The position numbers were made by a program, and so were the translations under genes. From a virus, in IMG/VR virus record IMGVR_UViG_3300036781_000632, positions 1-29,486 of that record: a DNA stretch of 29,486 nucleotides; one strand, given 5' to 3'. Shown one piece after another: positions 7,611-15,141 of the stretch (the stretch's first letter is position 1; each line of letters opens with the position of its first letter). Under the pieces are notes generated by a model that saw only the letters and a program-made list of their open reading frames with translations, made no database searches and was not told the origin of the DNA.

Positions 7611-8081
7611 TCAGTTCAAAGGGTCGAACATCAGCATGGATTCGATGGGCAGTTCGTAGAGCTGCCGCTTCTTGTCGGGAATGAAATCAGCGCGCTGCAC
7701 TCGCAACGGCTGAAAGCCAGTCACAGGAAATCCCTGTAGCAATTGCACAACCGCTTGAACAACATCCAGGCAGAACGGCTTGTGTTCGCCGCGCCAAAGC
7801 AAAGGGTTTTCGCCAATGGCGATTGAAGTGTTAACTTTAAAATTTGCGCGCTGACTCAATGGCGTCGTGTTCTCCAAAACCGGCTGGCCGATAACCAGCG
7901 CCATGCCGAGTTCGTTCAGCGCCTTGTTGATTTGCGTTTCGAGATCGTGCGCGTCCTCAACCAGAATCACGACGTGAGATATCCCCTGCAGGCGCGTGCC
8001 GGGGTTTGCGATAGCGATGCTTCCAAAACCAGTCGTTAACCGGGTTTCAATGGCCGCAGTTAAATCAGCGATGTTTCTCAT
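7611..8081 (-). CDS. Putative tail terminator / tail completion protein
   Basis: 156 residues starting MRNIADLTAAIETRLTTGFG. An N-terminal helix leads into alternating beta segments (SHVVILVEDAHDLETQINKA, NFKVNTSIAIGENPLLWRG) and a C-terminus with FIPDKKRQLYELPIESMLMF. Proteins of this size and pattern between the connector proteins and the tube protein usually cap the tail tube, as lambda gpU does. It overlaps the upstream gene by ATGA and precedes the tube gene by 30 bases. The name is inferred from order; no diagnostic motif seen. Confidence 0.55.
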   Translation of the reverse strand: MRNIADLTAAIETRLTTGFGSIAIANPGTRLQGISHVVILVEDAHDLETQINKALNELGMALVIGQPVLENTTPLSQRANFKVNTSIAIGENPLLWRGEHKPFCLDVVQAVVQLLQGFPVTGFQPLRVQRADFIPDKKRQLYELPIESMLMFDPLN

Positions 8082-8719
8082 GATGCGAGCTTCCTGGCTA
8101 AATAGTTTTGGGCGGGGATAAGCGCGGCCTGCGTCACGGCCTCGTCACTTGGCAGGATTGACGAGTCGCCCGGCTGGTTCACCTGCTTGACGAGCCAGAA
8201 CATCACGAGTCCGCCCCGCTCGCCCACTTTGCGAACGCCTTTTTTGCCGAAGCTGACAACCGTCTGCATCGTCTGGACCAGCATCGCGCCGCCGTTGCCG
8301 CGTTTCTCGCGGACGAATTGCAGATCGTGAAATTGTCCGGGCGTTTTGCCGTAGGCTTCGGCGCGGGCGGGAATGGCGAGAAACTTTGTTATTGCCCCGG
8401 TCAAACTGGAAATGCCCTGACCGGCGCGGATGATGCCGCCGAAAATTCTTTGCGCGAGGCCCACCTGGTTGATGCTGACGGAACTGACCGTGCCTTTGAC
8501 TTCCGGCGTCTGGATCGCACGCGCCGTGTTGGCGAAGAAATGTGTTCGCGCCCCGCCGAATTTGTTTGCGCGGGTTTTATCGAGACCGAAAAACCAATCA
8601 CGCAGGAAGTTGGCGACGCCACGAATGCCGACGCGCAAGACATTGTCAGTCTCGCCCGCCTCAATCGCGCGGTTGCGGAGATCGTTCAACCGTTTGTCAT
8701 CGACCTTCACTCCGATCAT
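8078..8719 (-). CDS. Putative HK97 gp10-like / virion morphogenesis connector protein
   Basis: 213 residues, starting MIGVKVDDKRLNDLRNRAIE. The opening amphipathic helix, followed by VLRVGIRGVANFLRDWFF and basic stretches, is typical of gp10-type or Mu gpG-type proteins that act between head completion and tail joining. The middle is Ala/Gly-rich (SSLTGAITKFLAIPARAEAY) and the C-terminus is helical. It is coupled by ATGA overlaps to the minor head gene upstream and the tail terminator gene downstream. Assignment is by order and general features. A lysis role seems unlikely because there is no signal peptide and no convincing membrane segment. Confidence 0.5.
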   Translation of the reverse strand: MIGVKVDDKRLNDLRNRAIEAGETDNVLRVGIRGVANFLRDWFFGLDKTRANKFGGARTHFFANTARAIQTPEVKGTVSSVSINQVGLAQRIFGGIIRAGQGISSLTGAITKFLAIPARAEAYGKTPGQFHDLQFVREKRGNGGAMLVQTMQTVVSFGKKGVRKVGERGGLVMFWLVKQVNQPGDSSILPSDEAVTQAALIPAQNYLARKLAS

Positions 8720-9498
8720 GCGGCCTCCCTTAAATCAGTCAGCGTCATCGGCTGGATGGTTTGACCTGGCTTGATCAGCCCGAGGCTTTCCGTTTCGTCG
8801 CGGTCGATGTCGCGCAGATTCATTCCACTGCGAAAAGCGAAAGGCGCGAAGGGAAGATTCAATCCATCGGAAAATAGTTTTGAACTGCCGAGCCAATTCC
8901 AAATGGCATGGTTCTTCAGCGCGATCATTCGACCATCCGGAGTGATGGTCCAGCCGGTTCCAATTGGATCTCCGGTCTGAGCGCCGGCCAGTCGAAAACG
9001 CGCGAGCCAATTGCGTTGAGTCAACCGCGATTCCGCGCGAAAAAGTTCCTGCGCGGGAAATTCGTCGAGCACCGCATCATTCTGCCCCTGCAACCACCAG
9101 CCTTCGCCCTGGTGAATTTGAACGTTCGTCTCCAGCACCAGGTTGATGCGTCCATCGGAAGAAAGGTCTTTGATGGTGCCGCGATCTTCGGGGTTTGGCT
9201 GGTAGCCAATTTTTTGAAGCAGCTGCTGAATATCCTGGAGCGCGTAAGCCTGGGTTAACCCGACGTTCACCGGCTGGCCGTCGCGAATAATCTGCTGAGG
9301 GTTCAGCATCTTGCCGATGTCACCCTTATATCCATTCAGCAAATCTGTGAGCGTTGTCCGCGCGCTGAAGAACGAATCCAGTTGCACATCACGGCCAAGC
9401 TGCTGCAGATCATACGTGCCGAGGTTTGTCGGCATGATGTCGCGGCGCGCCAGGGCAGCGAGCGCTTCACGCGGCGGAACTGGAGTCGCGAGCAACAT
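8716..9498 (-). CDS. Putative minor head protein (Mu gpF-like C-terminal type)
   Basis: 260 residues from ATG 9498 (MLLATPVPPREALAALARRD). I chose this start because it overlaps the upstream stop as TGATG; an in-frame ATG at 9519 would add seven residues. Recognisable blocks are LQKIGYQPNPEDRGTIKDLS, RINLVLETNVQIHQGEGWWL, DEFPAQELFRAESRL and the C-terminal FAFRSGMNLRDIDRDE. This order (DLSSD...R.NL...TN...G...QG, then PAQEL.R, then a Cx-free F.SGM..RD) is what I recall for minor head or morphogenesis proteins of Mu-like phages related to gpF/SPP1 gp7 C-termini. The role would be in the portal vertex or DNA entry. It follows the head-completion gene rather than the portal, a shifted position. 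Confidence 0.6.
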   Translation of the reverse strand: MLLATPVPPREALAALARRDIMPTNLGTYDLQQLGRDVQLDSFFSARTTLTDLLNGYKGDIGKMLNPQQIIRDGQPVNVGLTQAYALQDIQQLLQKIGYQPNPEDRGTIKDLSSDGRINLVLETNVQIHQGEGWWLQGQNDAVLDEFPAQELFRAESRLTQRNWLARFRLAGAQTGDPIGTGWTITPDGRMIALKNHAIWNWLGSSKLFSDGLNLPFAPFAFRSGMNLRDIDRDETESLGLIKPGQTIQPMTLTDLREAA

Positions 9499-9953
9499 CA
9501 GATTCCATCCTCCGTGCATTGGGTGAACCGGCGCGGGCGCGGAGCAATCTTAGGCGAAGGCGCGCCGATGACTTCCGTGCTTTCCTCAGCAACAGGCGGC
9601 TGCTCAATCGCAATTTTACACATCGCCGCGTCACGCAAATTCGATTCGGCCTGCGCGGCGGATTTCGTGCGCGCGTCATTCGGATCAATGACCGTGCCAG
9701 CCGGGCGCGTCATGACGCCCATCACGCAGAGCGCGAGCGCATCGTCCAGCAGTTCATCAGGAATAGTGCCTTCCGGGCCAAGCTTGTTTTGCATGCAGGC
9801 CGCGACGCGCGAACGGACCTTGCGCGTGATCTGGTCAAACAAGCCCTGCACCGGATCGGCCTGCCCATCTTTGAGCGCGACCGATCTAAACGCATCCAGT
9901 TCCAGACCGGACATCCGCGTCAGCAATTTTTCTTCTGTTAGTGCGATCCACAT
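9498..9953 (-). CDS. Putative head completion / head-tail connector protein (gp36 position)
   Basis: 151 residues starting MWIALTEEKLLTRMSGLELD. It is mainly helical: helix 1 LTEEKLLTRMSGLELDAFRS, helix 2 DPVQGLFDQITRKVRSRVAA, then IPDELLDDALALCVMGVMTR and a helical Ala-rich segment before a Pro/Arg-rich C-terminus. This pattern of a small helical protein probing the portal-connector interface fits the DUF1320/gp36-type adaptors that follow the capsid gene in Mu-like phages. It lies just after the capsid region and is coupled to the minor head gene. Family assignment by synteny and secondary-structure character only. Confidence 0.55.
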   Translation of the reverse strand: MWIALTEEKLLTRMSGLELDAFRSVALKDGQADPVQGLFDQITRKVRSRVAACMQNKLGPEGTIPDELLDDALALCVMGVMTRPAGTVIDPNDARTKSAAQAESNLRDAAMCKIAIEQPPVAEESTEVIGAPSPKIAPRPRRFTQCTEDGI

Positions 9954-10009
9954 TTTTTAATTGGCCCGGCAGCGGAACACCCCTGAACCGCTGTCGGGCA
10001 TCAGCCGCG

Positions 10010-10447
10010 CTATGAATTGGGGCGACTGAAAGCAATTCCCTTGTTGGTAAGTGTTCCGCCGTTGGCATTCGTCATGCCTCCGACCTTCAGCGAGGTATAG
10101 CCGCGCAATTGCTGCGGGCTCCAGTTCGTGGTGGCGACCTGATCCGTCGCGCCATTGGCCGACCGAATCAACTGCCACGGCACGCTGTCGTAATTGGTTT
10201 TATCCACGGAGGGATAAACCTGCAGCACGCCCGCCGAGGTCCCGGAACTGACATTAAATTTCCAACTCAGCGCGAGGCCGGAGTTGTTTTGGATATCAAT
10301 GAAGCTCGTCGTGGCCGTGGCCGTGGCCGTCGCCACCGTGGCCGGAAGATTTGTCACCGTTCCGAGAGTGGTTTGTGTCACTTGCGCGTGCAGTTTCGCG
10401 ATGCTCACGCAGAGCGCCGCGCCTATAATTGCGATTTTTGTATTCAT
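10010..10447 (-). CDS. Secreted Thr-rich protein within the head operon
   Basis: 145 residues with an N-terminal signal peptide (MNTKIAIIGAALCVSIAKLH, cleavage likely after AQ). The mature part begins with a Thr/Ala/Val low-complexity stretch (ATVATATATATTSFIDIQNN) encoded by repeated GTGGCC units at about 10309-10340, followed by a predicted beta sandwich. It sits between the major capsid gene and the head-completion gene, directly after a strong hairpin. Capsid-decoration proteins occur in this slot, but a signal peptide would send it out of the cytoplasm, where heads are built. Function unknown. Confidence 0.55.
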   Translation of the reverse strand: MNTKIAIIGAALCVSIAKLHAQVTQTTLGTVTNLPATVATATATATTSFIDIQNNSGLALSWKFNVSSGTSAGVLQVYPSVDKTNYDSVPWQLIRSANGATDQVATTNWSPQQLRGYTSLKVGGMTNANGGTLTNKGIAFSRPNS

Positions 10448-10475
10448 GCTTTTTGTTTGGTTCAGGTTGAAGTTG

Positions 10476-10505
10476 ATGGAGCGCCGGAAGGTTCCGGCGC
10501 TCCAT
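10476..10505. repeat. Strong palindrome (14-bp stem) downstream of the major capsid gene
   Basis: A perfect inverted repeat with arms 10476-10489 and 10492-10505 and a 2-base centre lies five bases after the capsid gene stop. Its arm contains GGAGCGCCGG. On the plus strand it is followed by ATAATTTTTAAG; on the minus strand no T-run follows, so for the late operon it would act as an mRNA 3'-end stabiliser or attenuator rather than a classic terminator. The same GGAGCGCCGG core recurs at 28764-28773. Confidence 0.7.
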
Positions 10506-10510
10506 AATTT

Positions 10511-11449
10511 TTAAGTGACGCTGACTCGTAGCGCCGAAACCGAGGAGGTTTGTTTGATGTCCTCGCTCCAATCGACGGCATGCACATCGAAGCGTTCGGA
10601 GGGATCGCGATAGGTTCTCACGGCAGTGACGCGGCTGCGGTCGCCGGTGAACACCTTGAACGGGCTCGGGTCATACTGCGTGGGGCTCGGCACGCTGTAG
10701 TGCAGAATGATTTCTCCGCTCAAGAGGCGCTTCTTGGATTGCGCCTGGCCGAGCTTCGCGTTGTTGTAGCTGATGCTGTAAACGCCGAAGTCGACCGGAA
10801 TGACGAGCGAATCCACCAATTGCTGGCGAGTCAGCGGCGTGGCCTGCGCCCCGAGCACGCGCTTCTTTACATTCGCGTTGCCACGAATCGCCCGCCAGGC
10901 ATCCACGCTCATCGTCATCTTGATGAACTGCGTGCTGCCCACTGCTTTCGTCAGCGCGTCAATCTGCTCATCCAGTTGGTCGATTGGATCGACATCGTTG
11001 TTGCTGAAGTTCCCGCGCCCGTCCACCGGCACGAGCGAAGCCAGAACAAAGTCCGAGACTTTTTTGACGTGCGCCAGGGAAGTGGAATTCAGCAGCGCTT
11101 TGATTTTGCCTTCGTCCAGCAATTGCATGGCGATGGCATTATCGGAACCGGCCTTTTCGCGTTCTTCCTGGTCTACCGTTACTTCCAACGCCTGCGGCTT
11201 CGTGTTGTAGAACGCGTCCGAAGCGGCGAACTCAATTCTGTTCGCGTCGCCGCCCAAGGCGCGCGCCGTGTTGTAAACCTGAAACGAGTTCAGATCGTCG
11301 AATACTTTGTATTGGCCGCTGCCGCCAGGGACCACGACGGTCGGGGCGAGCCGCTCGGCCAGTTCCATCGCGGCAGCGATGTCGTTCATCTGACCTTGCG
11401 CGAACGCGGTCAGTTGATAATTCAATGTTGCGGTTGCTGTTCTGCTCAT
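10511..11449 (-). CDS. Major capsid protein
   Basis: 312 residues, start ATG 11449 (MSRTATATLNYQLTAFAQGQ). The HK97-fold type is suggested by an N-terminal helix, the segment LAPTVVVPGGSGQYKVFDDL, a long central helix-rich part (QLDEQIDALTKAVGSTQFIK), and a C-terminal beta-rich end VRTYRDPSERFDVHAVDWSE. Such 300-residue head proteins with the AVDWSED-like end and the order protease - decoration - capsid match Mu-like and other long-tailed phages. It sits immediately after the decoration gene and before a very stable hairpin, in keeping with an abundant product. No clear Shine-Dalgarno is seen upstream. Confidence 0.85.
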   Translation of the reverse strand: MSRTATATLNYQLTAFAQGQMNDIAAAMELAERLAPTVVVPGGSGQYKVFDDLNSFQVYNTARALGGDANRIEFAASDAFYNTKPQALEVTVDQEEREKAGSDNAIAMQLLDEGKIKALLNSTSLAHVKKVSDFVLASLVPVDGRGNFSNNDVDPIDQLDEQIDALTKAVGSTQFIKMTMSVDAWRAIRGNANVKKRVLGAQATPLTRQQLVDSLVIPVDFGVYSISYNNAKLGQAQSKKRLLSGEIILHYSVPSPTQYDPSPFKVFTGDRSRVTAVRTYRDPSERFDVHAVDWSEDIKQTSSVSALRVSVT

Positions 11450-11498
11450 AGCTTTTTATTTCGATTGTTGATTTCGGTTTCGAATGATGCGGATTGGA

Positions 11499-11879
11499 TC
11501 AGGAGCGGATTTGCGGCGAGTAGGGTTGTACCAGGAACTGGTCGCCCGCTGCAGCGGCCTCCAGGGCGCGGCCCACAATCACGCGCGCACCAGCGCCAGC
11601 ATCCGTCAGAACGGTGCCGTCGTTTTTCTGCTGCACCTCGTCATAGAGCGCGATAGCGCCACCGGCGACCATACGCACAGGAGGAAGCGATGACAGAATG
11701 CCAACGCTGGATTGTTTCGCCGCCGTATTGGCTTCGAGCACGACGCCGAGCGCCGGGACCGTTGCCGAATCGTTGATGGCGTGGACGCCCGCGTTGTTTT
11801 TGACGAGGTAGCCTTCCTTGCCGGTGAGGTCGACTCCCGTTACCGGGATGATGGAACTGCCTTTTGAAAGTCCGTTCAT
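11499..11879 (-). CDS. Capsid decoration protein (DUF2190-like)
   Basis: 126 residues, start MNGLSKGSSIIPVTGVDLTG. The pattern of an N-terminal strand pair, GYLVKNNAGVHAINDSATVP, ALGVVLEANTAAKQSSVGIL and the C-terminal RVIVGRALEAAAAGDQFLVQ is that of DUF2190-type head cement/decoration proteins, which bind the outside of capsids. It lies between the protease/scaffold and the capsid gene, the standard position. Its start codon is embedded in an AT-rich palindrome (AATAATTTAATTATT, 11880-11894), which may keep the start region unstructured or be bound by a regulator. Confidence 0.78.
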   Translation of the reverse strand: MNGLSKGSSIIPVTGVDLTGKEGYLVKNNAGVHAINDSATVPALGVVLEANTAAKQSSVGILSSLPPVRMVAGGAIALYDEVQQKNDGTVLTDAGAGARVIVGRALEAAAAGDQFLVQPYSPQIRS

Positions 11880-11923
11880 AATAATTTAATTATTGGTTTG
11901 TGTCGGTTGGTTAAAACACCGCT

Positions 11924-12451
11924 TCACTTTTTCGCGGGTATGAACAGCCCCGGTTGCTTGCGGCGCACCTGGTCGCGAGCCACTTCGTAGGTGCAACGGT
12001 TCTTGATGCGGTAATCGTCGATTTCCGCTTCCTGCTTTTGAACGCGCTCTTGTTCGGTATTCGCGCCCGCGCCCGCGCCGTTCGGCGTTTTGCCGTCATT
12101 GCGGTTCAGGACTTTGCCAGCGGTTTCCGTCTCGGCGGTTTCTTCCTCACCGTCGAAACCAATTTCGTCCAGGCACGCGATTCGGTCGGCACGATTCTTC
12201 AGCGGCTTCAGCATGGGCTTGAGCCGGTTGATGATTTTCGTGTCCGTGATATTCCGTTCGGCCAGGACGCCGTCGATCTGCTCATCAAGCAGTGCGGTGT
12301 TGTCGGTTTTCAACGTTTGCGCTTCATTGCGCAGCGTGTTGAGATCGGCGATGGAGATATCGCCGCGATTGAGGAGCTTGGTCACGTCCGCCAGAATCGC
12401 CTCTTCCGATGCGTCGGGGGACAGGCCGAGTTTTGTTGCTACTGATTTCAT
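11924..12451 (-). CDS. Candidate internally initiated scaffold protein (Mu Z-like)
   Basis: This 175-residue product would share the stop of the protease gene and begin at the in-frame ATG 12451. A purine-rich GAAAGA lies a few bases upstream of that ATG. The segment is a charged helical protein with QTLKTDNTALLDEQIDGVLA and an EEETAETETAG acidic stretch, typical of scaffolds. In Mu the scaffold Z is made exactly this way from gene I. Seen here: start codon, spacing and domain boundary. Inferred: actual use. Confidence 0.4.
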   Translation of the reverse strand: MKSVATKLGLSPDASEEAILADVTKLLNRGDISIADLNTLRNEAQTLKTDNTALLDEQIDGVLAERNITDTKIINRLKPMLKPLKNRADRIACLDEIGFDGEEETAETETAGKVLNRNDGKTPNGAGAGANTEQERVQKQEAEIDDYRIKNRCTYEVARDQVRRKQPGLFIPAKK

Positions 12452-12985
12452 CGTTTGTCTTTCGTTTGGTTGTGGGTTGTCCGCCGCACCATTCGGAGCG
12501 CGGTTAGTGATCGGCTTCTGACCCTTGTTGTTGTTCATGTTCGTCAACGTGAGGCCGTCAAGCCGAAGAGGGCGAACGCGGCGTGGTTTGCCATCGTTCA
12601 AAAATTTCACATCACCCGGGCCGTATTCGGTTGAGAAAAATCGGTAGTCGCCGCCATCAACCGCTTCCTTGCCCGTGCCGGTCCAGCGGATGCGGCCGTA
12701 AATTCCATCCGCGCGGTTTTTCAATTCTTGCAGCCAGCCGTAAGCGCGGCTTTCCTTGTCCGGTTGGTCCTTGAAATGTTCGATGTCGATCAACATTTCA
12801 CTCCCCTGACTCAGCGCTCCGGCCTTCGCGTCCGCGTTGAAGCGGTTGACAATCGCAGTGATTGCCTCTTCGTCGATCACCTGAACGACGTTCGCAGCGC
12901 GGTTCGGATGGTCGCCTTTCGCTTCGATCTGATAGAAGCCGTCAGCGGGGTGAGTAAAATCGCGGTTAAGGATTCGTGCGTTCAT
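11924..12985 (-). CDS. Prohead protease with C-terminal scaffold (Mu gpI-like)
   Basis: 353 residues. The N-terminal half is a Mu I-like serine protease domain: MLIDIEHF around H70, SRAYGWLQELKN (80-90), a glycine-rich IYGRIRWTGTGKEAVDGGDY (95-114) and FFSTEY with S118. The C-terminal half (about 179-353) is helical and charged, as expected for an internal scaffold removed after head assembly. An in-frame ATG at 12451 (M179, MKSVATKLGLSPDASEEAIL), preceded by GAAAGA, could start a separate scaffold product as in Mu I/Z. The gene follows a secreted protein gene by ATGA overlap and precedes the decoration and capsid genes. Confidence 0.85.
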   Translation of the reverse strand: MNARILNRDFTHPADGFYQIEAKGDHPNRAANVVQVIDEEAITAIVNRFNADAKAGALSQGSEMLIDIEHFKDQPDKESRAYGWLQELKNRADGIYGRIRWTGTGKEAVDGGDYRFFSTEYGPGDVKFLNDGKPRRVRPLRLDGLTLTNMNNNKGQKPITNRAPNGAADNPQPNERQTMKSVATKLGLSPDASEEAILADVTKLLNRGDISIADLNTLRNEAQTLKTDNTALLDEQIDGVLAERNITDTKIINRLKPMLKPLKNRADRIACLDEIGFDGEEETAETETAGKVLNRNDGKTPNGAGAGANTEQERVQKQEAEIDDYRIKNRCTYEVARDQVRRKQPGLFIPAKK

Positions 12986-13341
12986 GGCAGTTTTTGGATT
13001 TTAAGCGAACCGTTCATGGCCACGGCGGGGAAAGGCACCGAGGCGACATTGCTGGAATAGATCGAAGTCTCGCCCCAAAAGTTGGAAGCCGTGACCACGA
13101 AGAAATAATGCGACGGCTGAATGTCCAGGCTCACCGAGAGTGTCGAAGGCGAGACATTGGTCGCGAGCGTCCACTGCTGCACCGGCAAAGCGATGTCGGT
13201 CGAGGTGTAGACGTAGAACTGTTCGACCTGTCCGATTTCATCGGCGGGATAATCCCAGGTCAATTTAACATGGCCATTGATGTTGCCCTCGGGCGACGCG
13301 TAAGCCAGGCCGCAGATGAAAAGGAGTAGAAGTTTTTTCAT
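12982..13341 (-). CDS. Secreted fibronectin-III-like protein between portal and protease
   Basis: 119 residues: signal peptide MKKLLLLFICGLAYA, then one beta-sandwich domain with GHVKLTWDYPADEIGQVEQF, YVYTSTD, HYFFVVTASNFWGETSIYSS and SNVASV. Tyr/Trp placement and the strand pattern are those of a fibronectin type III domain. It is fused into the operon by ATGA overlaps at both ends (portal stop, protease start), so it is translated with the head genes. Fn3 domains often decorate phage particles, but a Sec signal argues for export to the envelope or surface. Not a known Mu-phage gene. Confidence 0.65.
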   Translation of the reverse strand: MKKLLLLFICGLAYASPEGNINGHVKLTWDYPADEIGQVEQFYVYTSTDIALPVQQWTLATNVSPSTLSVSLDIQPSHYFFVVTASNFWGETSIYSSNVASVPFPAVAMNGSLKIQKLP

Positions 13342-14987
13342 GATCGTTTTTGTGCTGCAGCCGCTGCCCCGTTCGCCAGTTGCGTGGCGTTGATGTTGGT
13401 GAGCGCAACGCCGGAATGCGGATCGGCGGCGATGTCTTTGGCCAGGCCGTCCATTTCGTCATAGAGCGCCTGCAGACGCGTTTGCCGGATTTGCGGGTCG
13501 ACGATGGCGAGGATCGCCTGCAGCCGTTCCGCAAGAGGTTTCAAGTCTGCCGCGACCGCGCTGAGAAATTGAGTCTGGGAATTTTGGTCGAGCGCAACTT
13601 GCGCCTTAGCCGCGTTGATGATTCGCTGCGCGCGATTGCCGATTTTGTCCGCGTTGCCCGCAGGCAGGGGTTTGTTTTCGGAGACGCGAATTGTTTCGAG
13701 CGGCTGCTCGACCAGTTCGTAGCCCGTCTTTTCCTTCAGCCAGGTAACGTCTGCCTTGTAACCAGCAGTCGAAAGGGATTGCACATTTTTGCAGAGCGCG
13801 TCGATATCGGGCTGATCCGCAGCGGCGATCTCGAAATAGGCAAGAATGGGCTGCGAAGGATGTTCTCGCGCCAACAATGGCGCGTCAAAGTCAGATTGGA
13901 AGGCTTCGCTGATTTCCAAGGCTTCGCCCTTCGCGATGTCATCGAATGCCTCCTGATGCGCGCCGCCTGCGAGGGTGCCGCTGCCACTCTCGGCCAGCAT
14001 CGTCAGCTTGCCGCCCGTCATGGCCAGCACCAGGTCTTCGTCGTTTCCACGAATGTGATCGCGAAACGGATTCACGCCGCGCGGAGAATCGTTCGTGGTG
14101 TAAATGCTGCCGTATGGAATGGAACCACTCCCGCCCTCCGCGATCTGCTTGGCGGATTCCTGGTATTCGCCCTCTTTTCCGGGTGGCACATTTTGCGGCA
14201 TCGTGATGACACCACTTGGCAAACCGTAAATTTCAATGAACGCATCCCAATCCTTTTGGCTGAGACCACGGCGGATAAAACTAAGCAGCGCGATCTCATT
14301 GATCGGCATGTCCACTTCGCGAATGACAAAATCCGTTCGCGGCATCGCGTCGCCACCAATATGGTTTTGCTCCCCAAGCGTCTGTGCCGGTTGGGAAACT
14401 GGATTGGCCGCAGCGTTCCAATAAAAATCACCCCAAAGACCTTCCCGCGCGAAATTCCAGTGATTCAAAACTTCCAGATGATTCACGTCCCCATCGGCGT
14501 AATGTTTCTGGAGAATGGAAAAGCCGCGGAACTCCGAAAGTGCGAGATGCCGGATCGCTTCCTTCAAATTATCGATGGCGTCGTAAGCGTTGCGCAGTGT
14601 CTGCGCCTGCGCTTCGGCATCGGCAACGGTGGAACCAGGCGGGAGCTTATCCTCATCCACCGTCTTAATATCCCAATCCAGTTTCAGCAGAGCCGAGCGG
14701 CGGCGCAGGATGCCCGCGCGCAAAACCGGATGGCGGCGCTCAATGAAGCGATAGACCCACATGAGGTCCGAGAGGTCGCCGCGTTGAAACGCTTCGAACA
14801 TGGCAACCGCACGCTGAAGCGTCAGGCCGCGAAGCGGATTATAATTCTCACGCCAGCGATTTGCCCGAGCCACAATTTGGCCAGGTGTTCCGGAGGGTCC
14901 GGGATTCCGATTCAACTCCGTTCCAGTCTTTTGCGCGTTGGTCGCCTTTGCGGAGGCCGCTTTTGAAATCGTTTGACCTTTTTTCAC
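13338..14987 (-). CDS. Portal protein (DUF935, Mu gp29-like)
   Basis: 549 residues, GTG start at 14987 preceded at 8 bases by a strong GGAGGTGA site. Diagnostic blocks are NPLRGLTLQRAVAMFEAFQR, GDLSDLMWVYRFIERRHPVL, LRRRSALLKLDWDIK, LALSEFRGFSILQKHY and FDDIAKGEALEISEAFQSDF, which match DUF935 portals of Mu-like phages. The portal ring is the DNA entry gate and the docking site for terminase. It follows the large terminase gene after 154 non-coding bases and overlaps the next gene by ATGA. Length is normal for the family. It is one of the few late genes here with a textbook ribosome binding site, suggesting it begins a translational unit. Confidence 0.9.
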   Translation of the reverse strand: MKKGQTISKAASAKATNAQKTGTELNRNPGPSGTPGQIVARANRWRENYNPLRGLTLQRAVAMFEAFQRGDLSDLMWVYRFIERRHPVLRAGILRRRSALLKLDWDIKTVDEDKLPPGSTVADAEAQAQTLRNAYDAIDNLKEAIRHLALSEFRGFSILQKHYADGDVNHLEVLNHWNFAREGLWGDFYWNAAANPVSQPAQTLGEQNHIGGDAMPRTDFVIREVDMPINEIALLSFIRRGLSQKDWDAFIEIYGLPSGVITMPQNVPPGKEGEYQESAKQIAEGGSGSIPYGSIYTTNDSPRGVNPFRDHIRGNDEDLVLAMTGGKLTMLAESGSGTLAGGAHQEAFDDIAKGEALEISEAFQSDFDAPLLAREHPSQPILAYFEIAAADQPDIDALCKNVQSLSTAGYKADVTWLKEKTGYELVEQPLETIRVSENKPLPAGNADKIGNRAQRIINAAKAQVALDQNSQTQFLSAVAADLKPLAERLQAILAIVDPQIRQTRLQALYDEMDGLAKDIAADPHSGVALTNINATQLANGAAAAAQKRS

Positions 14988-14993
14988 GGCGTC

Positions 14994-15141
14994 ACCTCCA
15001 TGGGGTCTATAACTACCGTTAACGCCCCGAAATTTAACCGGGTGTTAACCGGCCCTGCTGGCTCACAGCGAGTTCGGGTGTGGTGAGAGCTAGTCAGACA
15101 GGCTGGAAATCGCCTACGGGCCTCTGCGTGCGTCAAAAAGT
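14994..15141 (-). promoter_or_regulatory. Intergenic region upstream of the portal gene with GTTAAC/TTAACCGG repeats
   Basis: This gap holds a strong ribosome binding site (14994-15001) and a direct repeat TTAACCGG at 15034-15041 and 15045-15052, with a related CCGTTAAC at 15017-15024. A TATAGA (minus strand 15011-15006) is close to the start codon. The clustered repeats look like activator or operator sites for an internal late promoter, but no good -35/-10 pair is present. A similar TTAACCGG...TTAA cluster lies at 20502-20520. Confidence 0.35.

Noticed and set aside
10550-11656. 368-codon open frame on the plus strand
   Set aside because: Antisense to the major capsid gene and extends across the capsid-decoration gap; His/Arg-rich shadow.
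13350-14966. 538-codon open frame on the plus strand
   Set aside because: Antisense to the well-supported portal gene; its sequence is Arg/Leu-rich without domain signals and arises from codon bias on the other strand.
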